Source: JAVKSL01 sp039583695
Lineage (GTDB): Bacteria; Actinomycetota; Acidimicrobiia; Acidimicrobiales; JAJPHD01
Direction: 5' to 3'
NCBI GenBank assembly: GCA_039583695.1
Contig: JAVKSL010000140.1
Coordinates: forward strand, 1 to 5,194
Length of the DNA: 5,194 nucleotides
The stretch's first letter is position 1. Every line of letters begins with the position of its first letter. Shown here one piece after another: positions 1 to 4,758 of the stretch. The notes below the pieces were generated by a model. The model worked only from the letters and a program-made list of their open reading frames with translations, was not told where the DNA came from and ran no database searches. A program made the position numbers and the translations under genes.

Positions 1-61
1 GAATTTCACCTCCGAAACTACGTATCTGGCACTTCATGTCATTTGAAACGCGCGAACGTTC

Positions 62-85
62 CTGGCCGCGGCACTAGCCGGCCAG
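62..85. other. GC-rich hairpin near left edge
   Basis: A 7-bp perfect stem (CTGGCCG at 62-68 with CGGCCAG at 79-85) encloses a short loop that can add two inner pairs. A second small odd palindrome, GGGAAGTTCCC, follows at 88-98. No T-tract follows either, so a classical intrinsic terminator is not supported. It could be a transcription end or a protein site for a gene to the left of the window. Only the pairing is seen; the role is unknown. Confidence 0.35.
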
Positions 86-155
86 CAGGGAAGTTCCCCA
101 ACTATGGCCCATGCTCGTGCCTATCGAGACCGGCTTGGTCAGGAGCAATGGAGCC

Positions 156-296
156 TCAGCCGCCGTCCCTGTCAGTGTCTACGTAGCGCTCGCAGCGCGG
201 GCACCACCCGACCGGGTGCTCGTCCCCATTTTCGGCCGGATGGACAAGGCTGCCGCACTGGCGGCACCGGTATATGGCAGGCGACTTAGAGGTCAC
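156..296 (-). CDS. possible small zinc-ribbon protein (46 aa)
   Basis: This minus-strand ORF reads from a GTG at 296 to a TGA at 158-156. The product carries two CxxC knuckles, CRQC near residues 11-14 and WCPRC near 31-36, separated by a short hydrophilic loop, and ends in a charged tail. That is the layout of a small zinc ribbon, which in such proteins binds one Zn ion structurally. About 80% of third codon positions are G or C, which fits coding in a high-GC genome. Against it, there is no clear Shine-Dalgarno sequence before the GTG. The frame stays open upstream to 554, but that part looks like random Arg-rich sequence. No specific family or function is recognised. It is divergent to the kinase gene and has one copy of a 31-nt imperfect repeat at its start. 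It could be a chance ORF. Confidence 0.35.
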   Translation of the reverse strand: MTSKSPAIYRCRQCGSLVHPAENGDEHPVGWCPRCERYVDTDRDGG

Positions 297-510
297 GGTG
301 CGGCCAACGTGGCGGATGTGGGGAAGGCGAGGACAAGGTTTTACTCTCTGGGCGGCTTTGGCGAGGCGGGAAGTCGATAGCTGGCCCAGGTGTGGTGCGG
401 CCAGCCGACCTCTTCGCCCCCATTGACGCCATGATGCTAGTCCCACGTGAACCCGTTTCGCTAGACGAGCGTACGTCTGAGGCGTTAGCCGCCAAGTCGA
501 CAAACGCCCT
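297..510. other. intergenic region upstream of the kinase gene
   Basis: No convincing gene lies here. Short open frames on both strands are Arg/Pro/Ala-rich and show no family resemblance. A TTGACG hexamer at 423-428 resembles a -35 box but has no good -10 box at 16-18 bp. A short inverted repeat (AGACG at 463-467, CGTCT at 474-478) lies about 33 bp before the kinase start and could be an operator half-site pair; five-base arms are weak evidence. Whatever promoter drives the kinase should be here, but I cannot place it. Confidence 0.3.
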
Positions 511-1125
511 ATGACATCCGGCCATGTTCGGCCTAACCTGTCGGATGTGGCCACAAACGGCCCCCTCCGTAACTTGTGCTGGCGGCCCTACGTCCTTCCC
601 GCGCTGCCGATTGCGGTGGCGCAGGTGGTGTGGACCCACTTCGCCAGCCCACATCAACACAGTGCGCTGGCTGTTGCTCTCCTGGTACTCGGTCCTGCGG
701 CACTCGCCTTGCGCCGGCGGTACCCGCTAGCCGTGCTCGGCGCCGTCTTTGCCGACACTTTGACCTACTCGCTGCTCGGCTACGCGCAGGGGCCGGTGTG
801 GCTGGCGTTGATCGCGGCATTCTTTGCCGCGTCAAGCCAGGGTCACCGATGGGTGGCCTGGGCAAGCCTGGTCTTCGGCTACGTGGTCTTCATGTGGTTG
901 GTGCCCCTTGCTGACCAGGGCCCACTGCCCTCCCTCCCCGTCGCGCTGGGCGTTGCCGCCTGGATGGCGGCCCTGGGAGCAGTCGCCGAGCTCATAGCGC
1001 TCCGCCGGCACGAGCGCGCGAGGCGGCTCGCCGGCGGCACGAAGAGGACCGGCGCCGGGCGAGTGAGGAGCGCCTCCGCATCGCCCGAGAGCTCCACGAC
1101 GTGCTGGCTCATAACATCTCGCTGA
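511..1125 (+). CDS. sensor histidine kinase, N-terminal membrane part (frameshifted)
   Basis: This is the membrane-sensing half of a NarL/DesK-type sensor kinase. The meaningful part is about 511-1029 (173 residues). It has five or six hydrophobic segments: one near residues 28-44, then a run from about 50 to 165 with short polar turns such as RRRYP, GHRW and ADQGP. This matches the all-membrane sensor region common in actinobacterial kinases of this class, which lack a large extracellular domain. It ends in an Arg/Glu-rich stretch (RRHERARRLA) that should run into the signalling coiled coil. After about 1030 the frame gives nonsense and stops at 1123-1125, while the expected continuation (RRHEEDRRRASEERLRIA) lies in the other frame from 1032. 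One missing base around GCCGGCGG explains this. The ATG at 511 has no good Shine-Dalgarno; GTG 547 and a TTG near 571 are alternatives. The cause may be a sequencing error, a real mutation or, less likely, programmed slippage. Confidence 0.75.
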   Translation: MTSGHVRPNLSDVATNGPLRNLCWRPYVLPALPIAVAQVVWTHFASPHQHSALAVALLVLGPAALALRRRYPLAVLGAVFADTLTYSLLGYAQGPVWLALIAAFFAASSQGHRWVAWASLVFGYVVFMWLVPLADQGPLPSLPVALGVAAWMAALGAVAELIALRRHERARRLAGGTKRTGAGRVRSASASPESSTTCWLITSR

Positions 1126-1916
1126 TCAACGTCCAAGCCGGCGTCGGCTTGGACCTAATGAGCGAGCGACCCGAGCAGGCGCGAGCTGCTCTCAGCGCGA
1201 TCAGGGAGGCGAGCACGGCCGCGCTGGGTGAGTTGCGCTCGGTGCTGGAGATTCTGCGACACCCCGATGAGGAGCCTGCCCACCTGCCCGCGCCGGGACT
1301 GGATCGCGTCGCGGAGCTGGCTACCCGGGACTACGGGCCGGAGCTGTCGGTGCGCCGGGAGACTCTGGGCTCACCCCGACCTATGCCCGCCAGCGTCGAG
1401 CCGGCCGCGTACCGCATCGTGCAGGAGGCAATGACCAACGTGGCCCGCCACGCCGGCCCCGCCCACGCCACGATCCGGCTCATCTACCGAGAGCGAGACC
1501 TGCTCATCGAGGTAGACGACGACGGCAAGGGGCAGGGCTGGCAGGCCGGGCCGGGCGGGCTGGGCGGGGGCGAGGCGGACCGGCAGGGCAACGGGCTGCC
1601 CGGGATGCGGGAACGGGCGACGGCCCTGGGAGGCTGGTTTGAGGCCGGCCCACGGCCCGAAGGTGGATTTCGGGTGCGGGCGGCCCTGCCCACCGGGGCC
1701 ACCGGGGCCACCGGGGCTGTCGGGGCCACCGGGGCTGTCGGGGCTGTCGGGGCCACCGGGGCTGTCGGGGCCACCGGGGCTGTCGGGGCCACCGGGGCTG
1801 TCGGGGCCACCGGGGCTGTCGGGGCTGTCGGGGCTGTCGGGGCCACCGGGGCTGTCGGGGCTGTCGGGGCTGTCGGGGCCACCGGGGCTGTCGGGGCTGT
1901 CGGGGCCGAGCCATGA
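1101..1916 (+). CDS. sensor histidine kinase, catalytic part with collagen-like tail
   Basis: This is the catalytic half of the kinase that autophosphorylates from ATP and passes the phosphate to the regulator encoded next. In this frame the homology begins near 1032, before the first possible start (GTG 1101). It shows a HisKA_3 dimerisation domain with the phosphoacceptor His at 1095-1097 in LRIARELHDVLAHN. An ATPase domain follows, with the N box QEAMTNVARHA, the G1 motif DDDGKGQG and a GNGLPGMRERATALGG motif, ending near 1690. A Gly-rich insert sits between the last two. Starting at GTG 1101 would lose the phosphoacceptor His, so a working kinase needs the upstream frame joined to this one. 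The last 73 residues are 23 Gly-Ala-Thr/Gly-Ala-Val triplets plus GAEP, which is unusual because these kinases normally end soon after the ATPase domain. The stop overlaps the regulator start (ATGA), indicating translational coupling. Kinase assignment is secure; whether the gene is intact is not. Confidence 0.85.
   Translation: MLAHNISLINVQAGVGLDLMSERPEQARAALSAIREASTAALGELRSVLEILRHPDEEPAHLPAPGLDRVAELATRDYGPELSVRRETLGSPRPMPASVEPAAYRIVQEAMTNVARHAGPAHATIRLIYRERDLLIEVDDDGKGQGWQAGPGGLGGGEADRQGNGLPGMRERATALGGWFEAGPRPEGGFRVRAALPTGATGATGAVGATGAVGAVGATGAVGATGAVGATGAVGATGAVGAVGAVGATGAVGAVGAVGATGAVGAVGAEP
1695..1901 (+). repeat. 9-bp two-variant tandem repeat (23 units)
   Basis: There are 23 back-to-back 9-bp units of just two kinds, GGGGCCACC (T, giving Gly-Ala-Thr) and GGGGCTGTC (V, giving Gly-Ala-Val), with no other variation. 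The order is TTV TVV TV TV TV TVVV TVVV TVV. Nine units are T and fourteen V. A 36-bp higher-order unit (TVVV) occurs twice in a row (1803-1838 and 1839-1874), and an 18-bp TV unit three times (1749-1802), which suggests growth by slippage or unequal crossing over. Because units are multiples of three, changes in number would lengthen or shorten the kinase tail without breaking the frame. Each unit starts with four Gs separated by five other bases, so the coding strand is also a regular G-tract array. Confidence 0.97.
1902..1905 (+). promoter_or_regulatory. G-tract possibly serving as ribosome binding site
   Basis: No classical AGGAGG lies before the regulator ATG at 1913. The last GGGG of the repeat series, just after the 23rd unit, sits seven bases upstream of that ATG, where a Shine-Dalgarno would be. 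It may serve as a weak ribosome site, or the regulator may rely on termination-reinitiation through the ATGA overlap. This is inference from spacing only. Confidence 0.3.
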
Positions 1917-2581
1917 TCCGGGTGCTGCTGGCCGACGACCAGACGCTGGTCAGGGCGGGCTTCAAGGCCCTGCTCGACGCAAGGGACGACCTAGAGGTGG
2001 TCGGTGAGGCCGGCGACGGAGCCGAGACGGTGGCGCTGGTCAAGGCGCTGCTCCCAGACGTGGTGCTCATGGACATCCGGATGCCGGGGCCGCTCGACGG
2101 ACTCGCAGCGACGAAGGTCATCACCTCCGACGAGCGACTATCCCGGGTCCGAGTGATCATACTGACCACCTTCGATCTGGACGAGCACATCTTCGAGGCC
2201 CTGCGCAACGGCGCCAGCGGATTCTTGGTCAAGGACACCGAGCCGGCCGAGCTGGTCCGATCGGTCAGGGTAGTCGCCGCCGGTGACGCGCTCCTGTCCC
2301 CGGGGGTCACCCGGCGGCTGGTGGCCGAGTTCGCCGCCCGCGCCAAGGAGCCCCCCTCCCGAGGAGCCCTGGCCCGGCTGACCGATCGGGAACGTGAGGT
2401 CGTTGCGCTGGTGGCTGACGGGCGCTCCAACGAGCAGATCGCTGCAGCGCTGTTCATGAGCCACGCCACCGCCCGGACCCACGTCAGCCGGGCGATGATC
2501 AAGCTCGGTGCCCGCAGCCGGGCCCAGCTGGTCGTGCTGGCCTACGAGTCCGGCCTGGTCCGCCCAGGCTGGCTCGCCTGA
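1913..2581 (+). CDS. LuxR/NarL-family response regulator
   Basis: This 222-residue cytoplasmic transcription factor is the partner of the kinase encoded just before it. The receiver domain spans about residues 1-120: acidic pair D8-D9, phosphoacceptor D54 in VLMDIRMPG, switch Thr in ILTTF (T85/T86) and Lys in FLVKD (K107). All key residues are present, so it should be phosphorylatable. A linker leads to a LuxR-type helix-turn-helix at about 155-212, beginning LTDREREVVALVADGRSN. Its recognition helix reads SHATARTHVSR where many relatives have ATVKTHV; this small change might affect DNA contacts. Length is usual for the family. The ATG overlaps the kinase stop in an ATGA junction, so the two are one transcriptional and translational unit. 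The target genes are not known. The regulator is intact even though the kinase is split, so it could still act through another phosphodonor. Assignment is very secure. Confidence 0.95.
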   Translation: MIRVLLADDQTLVRAGFKALLDARDDLEVVGEAGDGAETVALVKALLPDVVLMDIRMPGPLDGLAATKVITSDERLSRVRVIILTTFDLDEHIFEALRNGASGFLVKDTEPAELVRSVRVVAAGDALLSPGVTRRLVAEFAARAKEPPSRGALARLTDREREVVALVADGRSNEQIAAALFMSHATARTHVSRAMIKLGARSRAQLVVLAYESGLVRPGWLA

Positions 2582-2755
2582 GGCTACGACACCCGAAGTA
2601 CCCCGACACCCCAGCCTGCGCCGCCAGAAGCAGCCAACAAGCCTCCGCCCGCACGACGACACGCCCTTTTGGCTCGGCGACACTGGATACATCCAAGGAA
2701 TCTTGGACCGCGGACCCGGACCGCCGTGCCCGTGAAGCAAAAAAGGAGACTCCAC
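2582..2755 (+). promoter_or_regulatory. leader region with overlapping inverted repeats and ribosome site
   Basis: This 174-bp gap probably contains the promoter of the DUF1707 gene, but no clear -35/-10 pair is seen. Two inverted repeats share bases: TGGAT/ATCCA (2684-2695, 2-base spacer) and TCCAAG-GAAT-CTTGGA (2692-2707, 6-bp stem, 4-base loop). Both cannot form in one RNA at the same time; they could also be operator half-sites. GGACC then occurs three times within 2705-2722. A strong ribosome site, AAAAGGAG at 2741-2748, lies seven bases before the ATG at 2756 and decides that start. No intrinsic terminator is evident after the regulator. Confidence 0.35.
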
Positions 2756-3220
2756 ATGGTGCCGCAATCGCAGTCCGACCAAAGGGCCGGACCCGACATG
2801 AGGGTGTCGGACGCCGAACGCGAGGAAGTGGCTCAAACCTTGGCACACCACCACGGGGAAGGCCGGCTCGACGCGGCCGAGCTCGACCAGCGATTGAGCC
2901 TCACCTATCGGGCCCGAACCCGGGGAGAGCTGGCTGAGGTGGTAAACGACCTGCCGCCCCGGCCGCGGGCCGCCACACCGGTGGCTCCTCCCAGGCGCAG
3001 CCCACGGATACCCGTCCTGACCATGTTCGCGATCGGGGCCTTTGCCCTGCTGGTTGCGTCCTCGGTGCTGACCGGCCGTCACCTCGTATGGGGCTTCTGG
3101 TGGATCTTCTGGCTGGGCCTGTGGATGGTGCGGCCCTGGCGGCACCGTCACGGCGTTATACGGCGCTCGGCTTCAAACGGGGAGGTGATCTCCCCATGGC
3201 ATGGCCAGCGACTCAACTAG
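2756..3220 (+). CDS. DUF1707 domain membrane protein
   Basis: This 154-residue protein begins with a DUF1707 domain at about residues 15-68 (MRVSDAEREEVAQTLA..., then GEGRLDAAELDQRL, then ARTRGELAEVVNDLP). The motif set is highly characteristic: start near RVSDAER, acidic EGRL turn, and TRGEL-DLP end. The domain is widespread in Actinobacteria, usually at the N-terminus of small membrane proteins; its function is not established. A Pro-rich linker precedes two hydrophobic segments at about 85-105 and 109-125, the second rich in Trp (WGFWWIFWLGLW), followed by an Arg/His-rich tail that probably lies in the cytoplasm. ATG 2756 was chosen because AAAAGGAG sits seven bases upstream; ATG 2798, directly at the domain start, lacks such a site. 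Its 3' end overlaps the next gene by 25 bp. Proximity to a two-component pair might suggest regulation by it, but that is inference. Confidence 0.9.
   Translation: MVPQSQSDQRAGPDMRVSDAEREEVAQTLAHHHGEGRLDAAELDQRLSLTYRARTRGELAEVVNDLPPRPRAATPVAPPRRSPRIPVLTMFAIGAFALLVASSVLTGRHLVWGFWWIFWLGLWMVRPWRHRHGVIRRSASNGEVISPWHGQRLN
3181..3190 (+). promoter_or_regulatory. extended Shine-Dalgarno within upstream gene
   Basis: GGAGGTGATC is complementary over its whole length to the conserved 3' end of bacterial 16S rRNA. It lies inside the end of the DUF1707 gene, five bases before ATG 3196 if measured from its last base, or ten from the GGAGG core. It decides the start of the next gene over an earlier in-frame ATG at 3088 and suggests strong translation. 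Confidence 0.7.
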
Positions 3221-3699
3221 GCGACACCCCGATCCCGGCTCGCCAACGAAACCGGATTGTGGTGCTGCGTCGAACGACCTTGGCGATGATCGTGCTCCTC
3301 CTGGTGCAGTTCGCAGTGGGCATGGCGGTCAACCTGTATGTCAAGGTGCCGGCTGGGGCAAAGAGCGGTGGTTTCGGCACCGGAATTGGCCGGGCGCTTT
3401 CCCACGGGGCGCCTGCCCTGGTGCTTCACGTCATCATCGGACTCTTGCTGATCCTCGCCGCGGTAGGTGTCCTGGTGCGAGCCATCCAGGTTCGACGTGC
3501 CAGTGTGGTGACTGCCGGAGCAGTCGGTCTGGTGGCGCTGGTCGGCGCGGCGATCAATGGGGACCGCTTTGTCGTCCACCAGGCCAATGGGAGCTCTCTG
3601 GCGATGGCGCTGCTATTCGCGCTCGCCCTCTTGGTGTACGTCCTGGCACTGTACTCGTCGGGTAATGCTCGGGCCGGTGAACGCAGGGAGGCGCGCTGA
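3196..3699 (+). CDS. four-helix membrane protein, unknown function
   Basis: This 167-residue protein is mostly membrane. A short basic N-terminus (RQRNRIVVLRR) is followed by four hydrophobic segments at about residues 27-49, 72-96, 103-124 and 132-155, and then a charged C-terminal tail. The positive-inside rule puts both ends in the cytoplasm. Polar residues at helix edges include H70 and H78 (LSHGAPALVLHVIIG), N121-G122-D123 after the third helix, and NGSSLAM at the start of the fourth. The paired His residues could bind a metal or heme as in small four-helix cytochromes, but the sequence does not prove it and I do not recognise a named family. The start at 3196 rests on the extended Shine-Dalgarno at 3181-3190. 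The gene overlaps the DUF1707 gene by 25 bp, so the two are very probably co-transcribed and translationally coupled. Confidence 0.8.
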   Translation: MAWPATQLGDTPIPARQRNRIVVLRRTTLAMIVLLLVQFAVGMAVNLYVKVPAGAKSGGFGTGIGRALSHGAPALVLHVIIGLLLILAAVGVLVRAIQVRRASVVTAGAVGLVALVGAAINGDRFVVHQANGSSLAMALLFALALLVYVLALYSSGNARAGERREAR

Positions 3700-3786
3700 C
3701 CGCGGCTTTCTCCACCGGGCGTGCGTCGGGTTCGCGGCCACGAAAGGCGACCGTCACCAGAACCGTATTCCTGGGAAAGCCAGTCC

Positions 3787-3912
3787 ATGAGTCAACCGTC
3801 AACCTACCATCAAGCTCGACGTAACGGCCCTCCTGCGGGCCGGTCGGACCTGGGCGTCAAGTGGGCCTTCGCCAAGAACTGGAGAGATGATGTTAGGCTG
3901 CCTTCCAGGTGA
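3787..3912 (+). CDS. possible 41-aa leader ORF coupled to DUF4190-like gene
   Basis: This short ORF starts at ATG 3787, nine bases after a weak purine stretch (GGGAAAG), and its TGA (3910-3912) overlaps the GTG at 3909 of the next gene in a GTGA junction. That arrangement is typical of translationally coupled genes. The peptide starts MSQPSTYHQARRNGPPAG, is hydrophilic and matches no family I know. Its opening resembles the Pro-rich N-termini of DUF4190 proteins, so it could instead be the true N-terminus of the next gene with a frame disruption in between. The surrounding 3700-3908 has no other gene; a 6-bp hairpin (CGGCCC at 3825-3830 with GGGCCG at 3837-3842) lies within this ORF. Low confidence. 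Confidence 0.25.
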   Translation: MSQPSTYHQARRNGPPAGRSDLGVKWAFAKNWRDDVRLPSR

Positions 3913-4505
3913 GACCGAGCACCAACTGGATTCGAAACCGCGCGGACCACGACCCGTTAGCCGAGACTGGCCAGGGCCAAGCGGGCTCTTGGGCACGGCC
4001 CGGCCGCTCCCGAACGGACAGCGCCCATCGCGGTGGTCCCGCCAAGGCGGCGGATGCACCACGGCGCAAGGAGCCTCCCCGCGGAGGCCATGGGCAAGTC
4101 AGCGCGAGAACGGTGGCTCCGCCGGAGGAGGACCTCCCGGCGTCGGCCCAGCGGAACCTTGCCGGGACGTTGGGCTTGGCATTCGGGTTGCTGAGCTTGG
4201 TCTTCATGGCCTTGGTCCCTCCGCTCGGGCTGCTGTCCGGCGTGGTAGCAACGTGCCTTGCCCTGATCGGCAGGGCGCGGATCCGGCGTGGTGAGGCGTC
4301 CAACCGCGGCCAAGCGATGATCGGCCTGGTGTGTGGGGTGATCGGCCTACTGGCCTCCGGCGCGCTGGTCATCGACGAAGCCGTGTACCTTGCCAATCAC
4401 CCGGCCCTCGTCCACAGCATCTCAGAATGTGGCGCTCACGCCCGCACTGCCAAGGCGAGGAGCCTCTGCATCCAGAGCCTGACCAAGGCGGTCGAGGGTC
4501 GATAG
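3909..4505 (+). CDS. DUF4190-like membrane protein
   Basis: From GTG 3909 the product is 198 residues. The first 80 are hydrophilic, rich in Arg, Gly and Pro and low in complexity. Residues 82-155 are the recognisable part: NLAGTLGLAFGLLSLV, a PPLGLLSGVVATCLALIGRARIRRGE turn, then NRGQAMIGLVCGVIGLLAS. This hairpin of hydrophobic segments around a basic IGRxxIRRG-NRG loop is the DUF4190 pattern, common in actinobacterial membrane proteins; no function is established. A tail of about 43 residues follows, with C174 and C187 that could form a disulfide if it lies outside the membrane. The start is uncertain: no Shine-Dalgarno precedes GTG 3909, though it sits in a GTGA overlap with a small ORF; GTG 4113 is an alternative that keeps the domain. 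ATGs at 3887/3890 have a nearby GGAG but open another frame. The stop TAG forms part of the probable tRNA promoter. Confidence 0.75.
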   Translation: MRPSTNWIRNRADHDPLAETGQGQAGSWARPGRSRTDSAHRGGPAKAADAPRRKEPPRGGHGQVSARTVAPPEEDLPASAQRNLAGTLGLAFGLLSLVFMALVPPLGLLSGVVATCLALIGRARIRRGEASNRGQAMIGLVCGVIGLLASGALVIDEAVYLANHPALVHSISECGAHARTAKARSLCIQSLTKAVEGR

Positions 4506-4508
4506 ACT
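4479..4508 (+). promoter_or_regulatory. probable promoter of tRNA-Ala
   Basis: CTGACC (4479-4484) resembles a TTGACC -35 box and TAGACT (4503-4508) a -10 box of the TAnnnT type, with an 18-bp spacer. Transcription would start near 4514-4516, one to three bases before the mature tRNA. The first three bases of the -10 box are the TAG stop of the upstream gene, so the promoter is embedded in coding sequence. Both hexamers and the spacing are seen; activity is inferred. Confidence 0.45.
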
Positions 4509-4516
4509 GAGCATGC

Positions 4517-4589
4517 GGGGACGTAGCTCAGCCGGAAGAGCACCTGCTTTGCAAGCAGGGGGTCGTGGGTTCGAGTCCCATCGTCTCCA
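4517..4589 (+). tRNA. tRNA-Ala (anticodon TGC)
   Basis: A complete cloverleaf of 73 bases is seen. The acceptor stem GGGGACG/CGTCTCC contains the G3:U70 pair that identifies alanine tRNAs. The D arm is GCTC/GAGC with an 8-base loop containing GG. The anticodon stem CCTGC/GCAGG holds loop TTTGCAA with anticodon TGC at 4550-4552, reading GCN codons, especially GCA and GCG. The variable loop is 5 bases, and the T arm GTGGG/CCCAT holds loop TTCGAGT. Discriminator A at 4589 is followed by an encoded CCA (4590-4592). A probable promoter is directly upstream and an intrinsic terminator downstream, so it seems to be a single-gene unit. No second copy of its 3' end is seen in the window, so there is no sign here of an element integrated into it. 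Confidence 0.98.
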
Positions 4590-4624
4590 CCACTCTGAGC
4601 TGGACTTTCGTGCGCAGAGGCCGG

Positions 4625-4663
4625 GCTCGGGCAGCGGTTTGTCAGCCGTTGTGAGCAGTTTTT
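4625..4663 (+). terminator. probable rho-independent terminator of tRNA-Ala
   Basis: A hairpin is formed by CAGCGG (4632-4637) and CCGTTG (4646-4651, one G:U pair) around an 8-base loop, extended by GCTC (4625-4628) with GAGC (4653-4656) across a small internal loop. A run of five Ts follows at 4659-4663. It lies about 33 bases after the encoded CCA, where a tRNA terminator is expected. The stem is imperfect, which limits confidence. Confidence 0.55.
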
Positions 4664-4758
4664 GTAGCAGTGGGTGCCCGGCGCGCCGTGCTGACGCGCC
4701 GTGCGCGATGGTGTCTGGGAGTTGGGTTGGAAGGTGCCCGAGGCGGCAAGGTACATAC

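Noticed and set aside
104..380. Plus-strand frames at the left end
   Set aside because: Arg- or Ala-rich products with no motif; the opposite strand carries the more convincing zinc-ribbon pattern.
1695..1901. Tandem repeat considered as a CRISPR array
   Set aside because: Units are 9 bp and contiguous with no unique spacers, and lie in frame inside the kinase gene.
1484..2502. Minus-strand frames with Ala-Pro-Thr or Arg-Gln-Pro repeats
   Set aside because: They are the antisense of the 9-bp repeat and of the kinase and regulator genes, whose motifs are unmistakable on the plus strand.
2138..3151. 337-codon open frame on the minus strand
   Set aside because: It is antisense to the response regulator and the DUF1707 gene; its product is Gly/Pro/His-rich with no family motif, as is usual for shadow frames in high-GC DNA.
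3887..4294. Frame from ATG 3887/3890, which has a nearby GGAG
   Set aside because: Its product is low-complexity Gly/Pro/Arg sequence and it runs over the DUF4190-like gene in another frame; the hydrophobic hairpin supports the other frame.
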